In this document: piece after piece, positions 17,355 to 26,988 of the stretch
Layout: each line of letters opens with the position of its first letter
How positions within the stretch are numbered: the first letter of the stretch is position 1
NCBI RefSeq assembly: GCF_000425205.1
Contig: NZ_AULI01000007.1
Span: 62,001-126,000 of the forward strand
Reading direction: 5' to 3'
Source: Pontibacillus halophilus JSM 076056 = DSM 19796
GTDB taxonomy: Bacteria > Bacillota > Bacilli > Bacillales > BH030062
DNA: 64,000 bases
Translations under genes and position numbers: made by a program
Notes under the pieces: generated by a model
Databases searched by the model: none
Seen by the model: only the letters and a program-made list of their open reading frames with translations
Told to the model about the DNA's origin: nothing

Positions 17355-18020
17355 GTGGATCTCGAAACGCTCCAATCGCTTCTTATTATCATCGGAATAG
17401 ACATTGTACTTGGAGGCGACAACGCCATTGTTATTGCTCTAGCCAGTCGTAATTTGCCGAAACCACAGCGTAACAAGGCCATCTTGTGGGGAACTGGGCT
17501 CGCGATTGGAATCCGCGTCGTCTTAACCGCGGTCGCCTTATACTTGCTCCAAATTCCCTTCCTCCGATTCATTGGTGGCATTTTGCTGATTTATATAGCC
17601 ATTAAGCTTGTAACTGATAAAGGAGAGGATCCTGATATTGAAGCAGGAGAGTCCCTTTCTGCTGCAATTAAAACGATTGTCTTCGCTGATCTCGTGATGG
17701 GATTCGACAATGTCCTAGCTATCGCCGGTGCTTCCAATGATAATATCTGGCTCGTCATCATTGGACTCGCTGTGTCCGTTCCGATTATTATTTGGGGAAG
17801 TAAGCTAATCCTTAAACTGCTTGAGAAATATCCGGTACTTGTGTATATAGGGGCTGCCATACTCGCATATACAGCCGCTGAAATGATCTTGAATGAAGGG
17901 CGCTTTCAAACATTTTATGAGAACAATGAATACCTCCATTGGGTCATCCCAATCGGAATCATCGGTCTTGTGCTTCTCCTCGGGTACATGTTTAACCGCC
18001 GAAGACAAGTCGCCACATAA
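17355..18020 (+). CDS. yjbE: TerC-family integral membrane protein (YjbE)
   Basis: A 221-residue membrane protein with about seven helices. Two acidic membrane motifs mark the family: DIVLGGDNAIVIA in helix 1 and DLVMGFDNVLAIAG mid-protein. TerC proteins in Bacilli are linked to manganese export and metalation of secreted proteins; that role is inferred here. Start is GTG 17355 with GGAGGT 8 nt upstream. Same neighbourhood (mecA, spx) as B. subtilis yjbE. Confidence 0.88.
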   Translation: MDLETLQSLLIIIGIDIVLGGDNAIVIALASRNLPKPQRNKAILWGTGLAIGIRVVLTAVALYLLQIPFLRFIGGILLIYIAIKLVTDKGEDPDIEAGESLSAAIKTIVFADLVMGFDNVLAIAGASNDNIWLVIIGLAVSVPIIIWGSKLILKLLEKYPVLVYIGAAILAYTAAEMILNEGRFQTFYENNEYLHWVIPIGIIGLVLLLGYMFNRRRQVAT

Positions 18021-18057
18021 AGAAAGCTCCACAGGGTATCTCCTGTGGAGCTTTCTT
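18021..18057. terminator. Bidirectional terminator between yjbE and spx
   Basis: AGAAAGCTCCACAGG / CCTGTGGAGCTTTCT stem between convergent genes, with T-rich flanks. Confidence 0.85.
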
Positions 18058-18060
18058 CTA

Positions 18061-18456
18061 TTAGTTAACCAAACGCTGTGCCTCGCGTAGTTGAAAAGAG
18101 CGCACTTTACGAGGTAGGAAGCGACGAATTTCATCCTCGTTGTATCCAACTTGAAGGCGTTTCTCGTCAACGATAATTGGTCGACGCAGAAGGCCTGGAC
18201 TTTGAGAGATCATATCAAATAGGTTCTTTAGCGGGAGATCGTCAAGGTCAACGTCCATTTCTTGGAACACTTTGGAGCGTGTTGAGATAATTTCTTCCGT
18301 TCCATCCTCTGTCATGCGGAGCACTTCTTTCACTTCGTCTATGTTCAACGGCTCTGAGAATATGTTTCGCTCTACAAACGGGATGTCGTGCTCTTCTAAC
18401 CAGGCTTTCGCTTTACGGCAAGACGTGCAACTTGGAGAAGTATAAAGTGTGACCAT
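18061..18456 (-). CDS. spx: Redox-sensitive transcription regulator Spx
   Basis: ArsC-like protein that binds the RNA polymerase alpha C-terminal domain and reprograms transcription under disulfide stress. It has 131 residues exactly as in B. subtilis. The redox switch C10-T-S-C13 is intact, and the RPI motif in [16 protein letters not shown] is present. The ATG has GAGGAGTGA upstream. Its proteolysis adaptor SpxH is at 9.9-10.8 kb. The upstream acetyltransferase gene yjbC is the same neighbour as in B. subtilis; a 246-bp gap allows a private spx promoter. Confidence 0.97.
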   Translation of the reverse strand: MVTLYTSPSCTSCRKAKAWLEEHDIPFVERNIFSEPLNIDEVKEVLRMTEDGTEEIISTRSKVFQEMDVDLDDLPLKNLFDMISQSPGLLRRPIIVDEKRLQVGYNEDEIRRFLPRKVRSFQLREAQRLVN

Positions 18457-18702
18457 TTAAAATCTTCACTCCTCAATAATGAAATATATAGCCTTAACTA
18501 TTTAAATCGCTTCTTACATTGCAATGACTCTAATCTGATAGCTTATTTTTAGTATACTACAACCATTTCCAAAGCGGTAGGTCCATGTTGATGAGTTTTT
18601 TGCCAAAATATAACGTTCAATGTACATACATAGGAGTGATACCACTTTTTCATTTGTCTGAAACATAAATGAGCAAAATAGTTTTGTAATTTTACGGAAT
18701 AA

Positions 18703-19290
18703 TTATTTCGTCGCTTTCAATTCTGCAAGAATATTCTCCATATCACGATTCTCATCTAGCGTGAGAACTTCGTCTGCTGATTGATAAGACTTCCCATAAA
18801 TTTCTTTGTCTTTGTACGCATGAATATTCTTATACATCATCTTCATCTTCTCATAAATGGATGATTCAGGTTCGTGTTCTGGGGACCAGTAGAGGATTTC
18901 CATATGGTTAATTTCATTTGTGGCTAAGGACTTTCTCGCATACCCAATGGACGTTGCATGCTGAAATCCTTCTTTCTGATAGAAACGAAGGCGCTTCTCC
19001 GTATCTGTATCTTCATAGTCTACAGGTTCTACCTCAAGGATGATGGGTTTACCTTTAGACTTGAGTTTCTCAATGAGTTGATGACCGATACCTTTCCCTC
19101 TTGCATTTGATGAAACCCATACGTAATCGATGAAGAGGAACGTATCGAACTCTCCATACATCATGACGTGGTCTGGACTCTCGTCCTTATAATAGACGTC
19201 ACTTCTCTCTTTCAGAAGCAATTCCATATGCTTCTTCGATTTCATTTCCTCGATTGGGAAGTACTCATTTAACTTCTCATACCAATTCAT
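18703..19290 (-). CDS. yjbC: GNAT-family N-acetyltransferase (YjbC)
   Basis: A 195-residue protein with a GNAT core in its first 130 residues: VWVSSNARGKGIGHQLIEKL carries the acetyl-CoA pyrophosphate loop (R-G-K-G-I-G), followed by ILEVEPVDYED and FYQKEGFQHA. The C-terminal 60 residues are charged and helical. Lies upstream of spx exactly as yjbC does in B. subtilis, where the two are partly co-transcribed. Substrate unknown. ATG follows AAAGGAG. Confidence 0.85.
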   Translation of the reverse strand: MNWYEKLNEYFPIEEMKSKKHMELLLKERSDVYYKDESPDHVMMYGEFDTFLFIDYVWVSSNARGKGIGHQLIEKLKSKGKPIILEVEPVDYEDTDTEKRLRFYQKEGFQHATSIGYARKSLATNEINHMEILYWSPEHEPESSIYEKMKMMYKNIHAYKDKEIYGKSYQSADEVLTLDENRDMENILAELKATK

Positions 19291-19441
19291 TGATCTACTC
19301 CTTTATACGTAGTCTACCTAATTATAACGAACTTTCAAACTATTGTTAAATCGTTTTCATACTGATTCTGTCGACATTTTTTCCTTTTACCTAGTAAGTC
19401 ATGCATGAAACAGGAATATTCTCAGATTTCCTTACAAATGC

Positions 19442-19474
19442 AAAGAAAAGCACCGCTTTCCGTCAAAGCGATGC
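19442..19474 (-). terminator. Terminator of DUF4015 gene
   Basis: Minus-strand GCATCGCTTT / AAAGCGGTGC stem followed by TTTTCTTT. Confidence 0.7.
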
Positions 19475-19483
19475 CTCTCTCTG

Positions 19484-20701
19484 TTATGGGGTGTAGTCGA
19501 CCCCTTCTGTATAGTTGTTGGAAGAATTCCATAAGAGGAATTCATTGATTCCATTTTCATTTAAAGCTCGAATTTGTGCTTCTACTTCATTCTTTCCATA
19601 CGTAAATGATGGTCCGCTATATAGCCAAGAAGCGGTAAAGTCTTGAATCCACGGCCTTGATACTGGAGGATTCTCAAGTTCCGCTAAACGTTCATTCTCC
19701 ACTTTCGCATATTCATTAACAAGTTCATATGGTTTCGTATCTGGCTTATCGATACCGAAGTAAGAAGTCCAGTGACTCGGATAAATCATGGATGAGATGA
19801 CGTCGACGTTTGAAGAGATCTTGGAGAAGTTCTGACCGATACCTGGTGCTTCAGGGATCGTAGCCGAATACCCAAAGATATCTACGGATACATCTACATC
19901 GTAATTCGAAAGCTGTTCATTGGCGTACTCCACGAAGTCCGTAACGGCTGTGACACGCTTCTGAACATTATCTCCCTCTACACCCGCATAATCGCCTTCT
20001 GAATAGGACAATTCTTCATCACGACGCTCGAATCCTTCAGGGAAACGCACGTAATCAAACTGAATCTCCTGAAAGCCCATTTCAGCTGCTTGTTTCGCAA
20101 TTTCTACATTATAGTCCCATACTTCTTTCATGAATGGGTTCACAAATGATTCGCCTTTTCCGTTCTTCCACACTTGGCCATTCTTCGTAAAGGACCACTC
20201 GGGCTTCTTAGCTGCGAGCTTAGTATCCTTGAATACAACCACGCGTGCAATCGGGTAAATCTGTTCTTCCTCTAGTCGCTCAAGCAGTTTACGTGGGTCA
20301 TCAATATAGCCCGTTCCGACATCCGCATAAGGAGAATCCTCTTCTGGTTGGAACGTTAAGATGCCTGCATCTTCTTTGATGTCAATAACCATCGAGTTTA
20401 AGTCTGTGGACTGAATTAAATCAACCAGCCGCTCAAACCGCGCTCCGCCAGCACTTGGCCCTGTCACGTATACACCACGAACGGCATCAGGATACTCGAA
20501 ATCAAGCCCTGAATCATAAACAAAACGTGGGACCCTGTCAGGTAGCGTTCTCGCTTCTAGTGTCGTTTGGTTCGTTGTGTGATGCGTTGCCTTGTGAGTC
20601 TCACCTGATGTTTCTGCACTAGTATGTAATGGCATAAGCAAACTTGTGAGGAGAACTCCCGCGAGGCCTAACGTCTTTAGCTGTTTTTTCTCCATATACA
20701 T
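19484..20701 (-). CDS. Secreted putative glycoside hydrolase, DUF4015 family
   Basis: A 405-residue exported protein. A signal peptide (KKQLKTLGLAGVLLTSLLM...HTSA) is followed by a low-complexity Thr/His stretch and a TIM-barrel-like DUF4015 domain: VRGVYVTGPSAGG, NSMVIDIKEDAG, YPIARVVVFKD, EIQFDYVRFPEG, ISSMIYPSHW, RPWIQDFTASW. The acidic residues in IDIKED and FDYVRFPE are placed as in glycoside hydrolases, but no activity is established for the family. ATG 20701 has CAGGAG close upstream; a TTG (20704) and a second ATG (20695) are alternatives. Likely acts on the cell wall or external polysaccharide (inference). Confidence 0.8.
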   Translation of the reverse strand: MYMEKKQLKTLGLAGVLLTSLLMPLHTSAETSGETHKATHHTTNQTTLEARTLPDRVPRFVYDSGLDFEYPDAVRGVYVTGPSAGGARFERLVDLIQSTDLNSMVIDIKEDAGILTFQPEEDSPYADVGTGYIDDPRKLLERLEEEQIYPIARVVVFKDTKLAAKKPEWSFTKNGQVWKNGKGESFVNPFMKEVWDYNVEIAKQAAEMGFQEIQFDYVRFPEGFERRDEELSYSEGDYAGVEGDNVQKRVTAVTDFVEYANEQLSNYDVDVSVDIFGYSATIPEAPGIGQNFSKISSNVDVISSMIYPSHWTSYFGIDKPDTKPYELVNEYAKVENERLAELENPPVSRPWIQDFTASWLYSGPSFTYGKNEVEAQIRALNENGINEFLLWNSSNNYTEGVDYTP

Positions 20702-20870
20702 CAAACTCCTGCTTCCATAGTCTATAACTCTATTATAAAAGAGAAATGTCGCAAAATGGGATTATTTTTCGATTTTTCTTATCAATGGCGAAAAAATGCA
20801 TCCCAAGTCTCACACAACTATGATATCAGACTACGCTTTATTCTTCCATAATATTCTATTTACCATCATG

Positions 20871-20906
20871 AAAAAATCTCCCTAGTTCGACAACTAGAGA
20901 GATTGG
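20871..20906 (-). terminator. Terminator of the opp operon
   Basis: Minus-strand AATCTCTCTAGTT / AACTAGGGAGATT stem followed by a T run, just past oppF. Confidence 0.85.
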
Positions 20907-20911
20907 TAGTC

Positions 20912-21838
20912 TTATTGATTTTGTAGCGCATCCATTTCTTTCGTCGTACAAAGCACCCAATGACCTGGCTTTACTTCACGGAACTCCGGTTCTTCACTTT
21001 GGTCATGGTCTTTCGGGTCGTAGGTTACCCGTACACGATTACGCTCATAATTTGGGTCTGGCAAAGGAATGGCAGACAAGAGCGATTTCGTATAAGGGTG
21101 CATTGGGTTCTTGTATAACTCATCAGCATCTGCAAGCTCAACTAGACGCCCAAAGTACATCACCCCAATACGATCGCTAATGTATTTCACCATCGACAAA
21201 TCATGCGCAATGAACAAGTACGTGAGATCTTGTTCCTTCTGAAGCTTCTTCATCAAGTTAACAACCTGCGCCTGAATTGATACATCAAGTGCAGATATTG
21301 GCTCATCCGCGATAATGAAATCAGGCTCAACAGCAAGCGCTCGTGCAATTCCGATACGCTGACGCTGACCACCACTAAACTCGTGAGGGTAACGACTGGC
21401 ATGGTCTTTATTGAGTCCTACTGTCTCAAGCAATTCGTGCACTCGCTTCTGACGCTCTTTCTGCGTCTTTACAAGTCCATGAATATCAAGTCCCTCTGAA
21501 ATGATGTCTTCTACAGTCATACGAGGATTTAAGGATGCATAAGGGTCTTGGAAGATCATTTGCATCTTACGGTTAAATTCGAGTTGCTTGTCTTTAGAAA
21601 GCTTCCCTTGTACGTTCTCCCCGTCAAAGATGACTTCTCCATCTGTCGCGTCGTACAGTCGGATAATTGTACGGCCCGTTGTGGACTTTCCACAACCAGA
21701 CTCTCCAACTAAGCCAAACGTTTCACCCTTCTTAATATTAAACGTTAGCCCATCGACAGCTTTAATGACATTCTTACGACCACTAGGAAAGTGTTGTTTA
21801 AGATTTTTAATTTCGAGTAAGTTTTGTGCTTCGCTCAT
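20912..21838 (-). CDS. oppF: Oligopeptide ABC transporter ATP-binding protein OppF
   Basis: One of two ATPases of the oligopeptide importer, on the inner membrane face. 308 residues with Walker A GESGCGKST, the signature FSGGQRQRIGIARAL, Walker B FIIADEPISALD, and the C-terminal peptide-transporter extension (NPMHPYTKSLLSAIPLPDP). Its ATG overlaps the oppD stop by four bases (ATGA), indicating translational coupling. Last gene of oppABCDF. Confidence 0.95.
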   Translation of the reverse strand: MSEAQNLLEIKNLKQHFPSGRKNVIKAVDGLTFNIKKGETFGLVGESGCGKSTTGRTIIRLYDATDGEVIFDGENVQGKLSKDKQLEFNRKMQMIFQDPYASLNPRMTVEDIISEGLDIHGLVKTQKERQKRVHELLETVGLNKDHASRYPHEFSGGQRQRIGIARALAVEPDFIIADEPISALDVSIQAQVVNLMKKLQKEQDLTYLFIAHDLSMVKYISDRIGVMYFGRLVELADADELYKNPMHPYTKSLLSAIPLPDPNYERNRVRVTYDPKDHDQSEEPEFREVKPGHWVLCTTKEMDALQNQ

Positions 21839-22890
21839 CGTTGTCCACCTCCATTGGCACTAGCCTCTGCAAAGCCAGCCATACGTTTCTTAACAGCCTC
21901 TGGCGGCTCAATTTTCGGTGCGTGTTCGTGGAGCAGCCAAGTGGCAGCATAGTGCGTATCTGACACTTTAAACATTGGCGGCTCCTGCTCCTCATCAATC
22001 TTCATCGCATACTCATTACGCGCTGCAAATGCGTCACCCTTAGGAGGATTAAGCAAATCTGGTGGTGAACCAGGAATGGCAAATAGCTCTTCCTCTGCAT
22101 TATCAAGAGTCGGCATTGAACCGAGTAGTCCCCACGTATACGGGTGCTTCGGATTATAGAAGATATCATCCACCGTGCCAACTTCTACAATCTTCCCTGC
22201 ATACATCACCGCTACACGATCGGCAACGTTCGCTACTACACCAAGGTCGTGTGTAATGAAGATGATGGATGTTTCTGTTCGTTTCTGGATATCCTTCATA
22301 AGTTCGAGGATTTGAGCTTGGATGGTTACATCAAGCGCTGTTGTTGGCTCGTCTGCAATCAATAACTTCGGATTACATGCAAGGGCAATCGCGATGACTA
22401 CACGCTGACGCATTCCCCCTGAGAATTGGTGGGGATATTGATCAACACGCTCCGTGGGCTTTGGAATCCCAACCATATCAAGTAGCTCAATCGCACGCTT
22501 CTTTGCTTCACTTCGGGCCATCTTCTGGTGTTTAATCAAGCCCTCCATGATTTGATTGCCGACTTTCATCGTTGGATTTAATGAAGTCATTGGGTCTTGG
22601 AAGATCATCGACATATCACGCCCACGAATCTTGCCAAGTTCCTTCTCGCTTAGCTTCGTTAAATCACGTCCTTCAAGGAGAATCTCCCCCTGCTTGATTC
22701 GTCCTGGCGGCTGGGGAATGAGCCCCATTAACGCTTTCGTTGTAACGGATTTCCCCGATCCAGATTCTCCAACAATCGCGAGTGTCTCTCCCCTTCTCAG
22801 TTCAAGGTTTACACCACGAACGGCTTTTACTTCTCCGCTAAACGTATCAAATGATACATGTAAATCGTTTACTTCAAGAATGTTTTCCAT
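21835..22890 (-). CDS. oppD: Oligopeptide ABC transporter ATP-binding protein OppD
   Basis: Second ATPase of the importer, 351 residues. Walker [15 protein letters not shown], signature [15 protein letters not shown], Walker [15 protein letters not shown], and the C-terminal oligopeptide extension ([26 protein letters not shown]) are all present. Located between oppC and oppF with short spacers. Confidence 0.95.
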   Translation of the reverse strand: MENILEVNDLHVSFDTFSGEVKAVRGVNLELRRGETLAIVGESGSGKSVTTKALMGLIPQPPGRIKQGEILLEGRDLTKLSEKELGKIRGRDMSMIFQDPMTSLNPTMKVGNQIMEGLIKHQKMARSEAKKRAIELLDMVGIPKPTERVDQYPHQFSGGMRQRVVIAIALACNPKLLIADEPTTALDVTIQAQILELMKDIQKRTETSIIFITHDLGVVANVADRVAVMYAGKIVEVGTVDDIFYNPKHPYTWGLLGSMPTLDNAEEELFAIPGSPPDLLNPPKGDAFAARNEYAMKIDEEQEPPMFKVSDTHYAATWLLHEHAPKIEPPEAVKKRMAGFAEASANGGGQR

Positions 22891-22907
22891 GTTGTGGCAC
22901 CTACCTT

Positions 22908-24068
22908 CTAGTCGCGCATCTTCGGATCTAGAGCGTCACGAAGACCGTCTGCTAAAATATTAAATCCAATCATTATTAAGGAGATGACGATAGCTGGATA
23001 GATTAATAGAAACGGATGTGTCTGTAAACTATCGAAACCACCATCAATTAACGTACCAAGTGAAGCATCTGGAGGCTGCAACCCTAGACCGATAAAGCTT
23101 AAGAACGCCTCGAAGAAGATTGCACTCGGAATCGTGAACATTGTATTAATTACGATTAACCCTGTTACGTTAGGGATTAAATGTTTACGTAGAATTCTAG
23201 AATCCGATGAGCCGAGTGTTTTAGAAGCCAGAACGAATTCTTGAGATTTCAGTTTCAGAATTTGTCCACGAACAATTCGAGCCATCGATGTCCAACCCGT
23301 AATGGTAAGGGCAATAATAATCGGGACAATTCCGGAACCAAGTACGAGGATCATCAAGATTACGATAACCAAGTTTGGAATCCCGGTAAGGATTTCGATA
23401 ATACGTTGCAACGTGTTATCCACGCGCCCACCGTAGTAACCTGAAATCCCGCCGTACGCAACACCAATAACCATGTCAATAAATGCCGCAACGAGTGCGA
23501 TTAGAAGAGATATTTGCGTCCCTTCCCAAATACGTGTCCATTGGTCGCGTCCTAATTTATCTGAACCGAACCAGAAATAATCTTCTTCAAATCCACCAGC
23601 AGCGTATGGATCATACGTCACTTGAATCTTCGCCATTTCTCCATTTCCACCTTCAGAGAGCACTTCAACTTCTTTGTACTCTTCATCACTACCAAAACGG
23701 AGTGTTGCGCGTTGTTCCGCTGTCATGACGTTCGCCGCTTCAAATTCTTCCGTTATTAACCCTGTAAATGGCAACCAACCTACATTCTCAAGACCTTGTA
23801 TACGAGGGGGAAGCTTAGAGCGCTCGACATTCTGGTCAGTCGAACTATAGCTATTCATCAATGGGCCAACGAGAGCCATGAAGACAACGACTAATAGCAT
23901 AATCAAACCGATAATCGCTCCTGTGTTTTTCTTCAATCGCATCCAGGAGTCTTTCCAGAAAGTCAAACTTGGGCGACCGATTTGTTCGCTTTCCCCGTCA
24001 CGTCGCTCGACTGGGACAAACAAATCTTTGTTTGGTTGAACATTCGTGTTGAGATCTTTGTTATCCAT
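22908..24068 (-). CDS. oppC: Oligopeptide ABC transporter permease OppC
   Basis: Inner-membrane permease subunit, 386 residues, longer than the usual 300 because of a large extracytoplasmic insert between helix 1 and helix 2 (about residues 70-175), a feature of Bacillaceae OppC/AppC. The binding-protein-dependent permease signature (EAA loop) is seen in ASKTLGSSDSRILRKHLIPNV. Six helices are visible. Forms the channel with OppB. Confidence 0.93.
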   Translation of the reverse strand: MDNKDLNTNVQPNKDLFVPVERRDGESEQIGRPSLTFWKDSWMRLKKNTGAIIGLIMLLVVVFMALVGPLMNSYSSTDQNVERSKLPPRIQGLENVGWLPFTGLITEEFEAANVMTAEQRATLRFGSDEEYKEVEVLSEGGNGEMAKIQVTYDPYAAGGFEEDYFWFGSDKLGRDQWTRIWEGTQISLLIALVAAFIDMVIGVAYGGISGYYGGRVDNTLQRIIEILTGIPNLVIVILMILVLGSGIVPIIIALTITGWTSMARIVRGQILKLKSQEFVLASKTLGSSDSRILRKHLIPNVTGLIVINTMFTIPSAIFFEAFLSFIGLGLQPPDASLGTLIDGGFDSLQTHPFLLIYPAIVISLIMIGFNILADGLRDALDPKMRD

Positions 24069-24071
24069 CGC

Positions 24072-25001
24072 TTACTTTCCTCCCCCTGATAGACGAATTC
24101 TTGGGTCGATTAAACCGTATAAGACGTCAATTAATAGAATGACAAGCACAAATACGAATGAAATCAACAAGGTTGTTCCCATAATAACTGGGTAATCGTT
24201 CGTCATAACTGCTGTTACGAACGTGTCCCCAATTCCCGGAACAGCAAAGATGTTCTCAATAACTAAGTTACCAGTGAACAAGCTAATTACGAGTGGTCCA
24301 ATAATCGTAACGAGTGGAATCAATGCATTTCGAATACCGTGCTTCCAAACCACTCCAAATTTATTGACACCTTTAGCTCGAGCAGTTGTAATGTAGTCTG
24401 CACCCATCACCTCAAGCATTTCCGTTCTCATGAAACGTGCTGCAATTGCAATCGGGAACATAGATACAGCAAGCGTAGGAAGAATGGTATAGGAGAACCC
24501 TTCCCAGAACGCCACTGGCAGCCATCCCAATTTCATCGCAATGTAATATTGCAGAATCCCCGCAAATACGAAGGATGGGATTGATTTACCCACAACTGCA
24601 ACAAATGTGGAACCATAATCAATCGGGCTGTTGTGATACAACGCCGAAAGCAGTCCGAGTAGAAGACCTACTAATAAACCAAAGAATAGTCCTTGTGCGC
24701 CAAGCTGTGCGGACGGACCAAGTTTGTCTACAATAATACTTGTTACTTCACGGTTATCTTGAATAAAGGAAACACCTAGGTCCCCTTGGACTAGATTGCC
24801 CATGTAATTTAAGTATTGAATTGGTACAGGATCATTTAAGCCATATTTCTCAAGTACAATTTCTCGCTGTGCATCCGATAGCTTGTCTTCCATTGTTAGT
24901 GGAGAACCTGGAAGTGTTAAGGTAAGGAAGAACGAGATCGATGCGATGATGAATAGTGTTATGAGCATGTACACGAGTCGTTGTGCAATAAAGCGAATCA
25001 T
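24072..25001 (-). CDS. oppB: Oligopeptide ABC transporter permease OppB
   Basis: Inner-membrane permease subunit of 309 residues. The start MIRFIAQRLVYMLITLF is a typical OppB opening, and the EAA-type loop TARAKGVNKFGVVWKHGIRNAL is present. I chose ATG 25001 because GGAGGTG stands 6 nt upstream; the frame continues seven codons to 25022 through that ribosome site. First permease gene after oppA, from which it is separated by a hairpin. Confidence 0.93.
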   Translation of the reverse strand: MIRFIAQRLVYMLITLFIIASISFFLTLTLPGSPLTMEDKLSDAQREIVLEKYGLNDPVPIQYLNYMGNLVQGDLGVSFIQDNREVTSIIVDKLGPSAQLGAQGLFFGLLVGLLLGLLSALYHNSPIDYGSTFVAVVGKSIPSFVFAGILQYYIAMKLGWLPVAFWEGFSYTILPTLAVSMFPIAIAARFMRTEMLEVMGADYITTARAKGVNKFGVVWKHGIRNALIPLVTIIGPLVISLFTGNLVIENIFAVPGIGDTFVTAVMTNDYPVIMGTTLLISFVFVLVILLIDVLYGLIDPRIRLSGGGK

Positions 25002-25083
25002 AGGCCCACCTCCAAAAAACATGTTTTATATTTGTCGAACCACGTCAAATTATCTGTATTGTCTGAAAATATCCCTTACAGGG

Positions 25084-25127
25084 AAAAAGAGAGAATACCC
25101 CCATCATCGATAGGCATATCCTCTCCC
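25084..25127 (-). terminator. Intra-operon hairpin between oppA and oppB
   Basis: On the minus strand GAGAGGATAT pairs (with wobble) with GGTATTCTCTC, followed by TTTTT. It sits between the binding-protein gene and the permease genes, so it probably acts as a partial terminator that keeps oppA mRNA in excess. Confidence 0.6.
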
Positions 25128-25169
25128 TAAAACTTGAATCCCATTTGCAACTGTGTACGCTACTCTTTC

Positions 25170-26918
25170 TTACTCACCAGACTCAGCGATGTAAGTCCAC
25201 TTGAACTGGTAGTTTGGACCAGTTGGTGACTTCACTAAGTTTTGAACATTCTCATCAAGTAGGAAAGCTTCTCCTTCTTGGTAAAGTGGAGCTAGAGCTG
25301 CATCTTCAAATAAGATTTTCTCTGCTTCATAGAAGTTCTCATAACGTTTTTCTGGTTCTGTCGCGTTCTCTGTTGCTGATTGTTCGATCAATTGATCGTA
25401 CTGTTCGTTTGAGTAGCCCATGTTGTTGTTTTCGCCATCCGTCACCCACATGTTCAAGAATGTGTTCGGATCAACGTAGTCAGGACCCCAACCGGAAAGA
25501 AGCACATCATATTCCATAGCGTTGTCACGACGGATACGTTCTTTAAATGGAACTAGAGCAACTTCTACCTCAAGGCCTTCTAAATCACGAGAAAGTGCAC
25601 CTTGAAGATACTCTGTCATATCCTTACCAGTACTGCCATCACCAGCTAGTAGTTCAAGTGTCACAGAATCCTTGCCTAGCTCTTCAAGACCTTTGTTGAA
25701 AGCTTGTTGTGCAGCTTCAAGATCTTGTTCAAGAAAGGCACCATTCACTTCACGGAAGTCCTTACCAGAGGCAGGATCTGTAGCGAATTCTTTCGGTACA
25801 TTTCCTTCCATTGGAATAGAACCGTTCTTCAGTAAGTCTTCTGTAATAGCTTTATTGTTGACAGCTAGCGCAATACCTTTACGGATGTTCTCATTTGCTA
25901 GTGCTTCATTCGTTTGGTTAAACTTCAGATAGAACAATGTTGGATTTAAAGCCATTTGCAAGTTTGGGTTAGAGACATACTTATCAACGTTATCCCCTAC
26001 TAGAGAAACACGGTCAATTTGACCTGACTCATATAGGTTAACCGCTGTTGTATTTTCTTTTACGATTTTTACGTTAATTGTTTCTAGAGAAACTGCGTCA
26101 GCATCCCAATAGTCATCGTTCTTAACCATTGTCCAGCCTTCGCCTTGGTTCCATTCGCTTAATGTGAATGGTCCGTTATACACACCGTTTCCTGCTTCAA
26201 GCAAGTAATCTGTACCATATTCTTCAACTACTTTTTGGTTAGCAGGGAAGAATGTATTGAAAGTAACAAGTGATTCAAAGTAAGGAACTGGCTTTTCTAG
26301 TTCTACTTTGAACGTGTACTCATCTACCGCTTCAACACCAAGTTCGCTTGGTTCTACTTCACCGTTATTCACGGCACTTGCGTTCTTCACAACGCCGTTC
26401 ATCATATATGGACCGTACTCAGAACCTACACTCGGGTCTACCGCACGTTGCCAGCCGTATACGAAGTCTTGAGCTGTTACGCTGTCACCGTTTGACCAAG
26501 TTGCGTCTTCACGCAAGTTGAATGTCCAAACCGTTCCATCTTCGTTTACTTCATGGTCTTTCGCAATTCCTGGTTCGATTGTAGGCTTGCCATCTTGGTC
26601 TGTTCCAAGACGATAAAGACCTTCCATAACGTTACCAGATGTTAAGAATCCAAATTCACCTTCAGCAAGATGCGGGTCTAAGGACTGCATATCTGCTGTT
26701 GCATATGTTGTATACACTTGTTTATCTTCTGCAGCTGGCGTACCAACTGGGCTAGGACCTACACCTTTATCTACTTGATCTCCAGATGCTTCTTCTGTTT
26801 CTTCAGAGTCAGAATCACCTGAATCAGACGAGCCATCCCCGCCAGAACATGCTGCTAGAAACATGCTAAGCACTAAGCCTAGTGCTAAAAGCAACGACCA
26901 TTTTGTCGATTTTTGCAT
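25170..26918 (-). CDS. oppA: Oligopeptide-binding lipoprotein OppA
   Basis: Extracellular substrate-binding protein of the importer, family 5. 582 residues beginning with a lipoprotein signal peptide; the lipobox LAAC places the lipidated cysteine at residue 24. A Ser/Asp/Glu-rich linker follows, then the SBP_bac_5 fold (DPHLAEGEF, WTFNLREDATWSNGDSVTAQDF, AVDEYTFKVELEKP, NGPFTLSEWNQG). The high acidic content is consistent with exposure to salty surroundings (inference). First gene of oppABCDF; a CodY-like box lies in its leader. Confidence 0.95.
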   Translation of the reverse strand: MQKSTKWSLLLALGLVLSMFLAACSGGDGSSDSGDSDSEETEEASGDQVDKGVGPSPVGTPAAEDKQVYTTYATADMQSLDPHLAEGEFGFLTSGNVMEGLYRLGTDQDGKPTIEPGIAKDHEVNEDGTVWTFNLREDATWSNGDSVTAQDFVYGWQRAVDPSVGSEYGPYMMNGVVKNASAVNNGEVEPSELGVEAVDEYTFKVELEKPVPYFESLVTFNTFFPANQKVVEEYGTDYLLEAGNGVYNGPFTLSEWNQGEGWTMVKNDDYWDADAVSLETINVKIVKENTTAVNLYESGQIDRVSLVGDNVDKYVSNPNLQMALNPTLFYLKFNQTNEALANENIRKGIALAVNNKAITEDLLKNGSIPMEGNVPKEFATDPASGKDFREVNGAFLEQDLEAAQQAFNKGLEELGKDSVTLELLAGDGSTGKDMTEYLQGALSRDLEGLEVEVALVPFKERIRRDNAMEYDVLLSGWGPDYVDPNTFLNMWVTDGENNNMGYSNEQYDQLIEQSATENATEPEKRYENFYEAEKILFEDAALAPLYQEGEAFLLDENVQNLVKSPTGPNYQFKWTYIAESGE

Positions 26919-26939
26919 TGTTTATTGACCTCCCACGAC

Positions 26940-26954
26940 ATTTTTCTGAATTTT
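26940..26954 (-). promoter_or_regulatory. CodY-like box in the oppA leader
   Basis: Minus-strand AAAATTCAGAAAAAT matches the CodY consensus AATTTTCWGAAAATT at 12 of 15 positions. opp genes are known CodY targets in Bacilli. It lies between the putative -10 and the start codon. Confidence 0.4.
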
Positions 26955-26982
26955 TCATCAGATTTTTATGTTTACAAATTGA

Positions 26983-26988
26983 ATTATA
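26983..26988 (-). promoter_or_regulatory. Putative -10 element of the opp operon
   Basis: A perfect TATAAT on the minus strand, about 65 nt before the oppA start; the matching -35 is poor, so this may need an activator or be mis-assigned. Confidence 0.4.
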
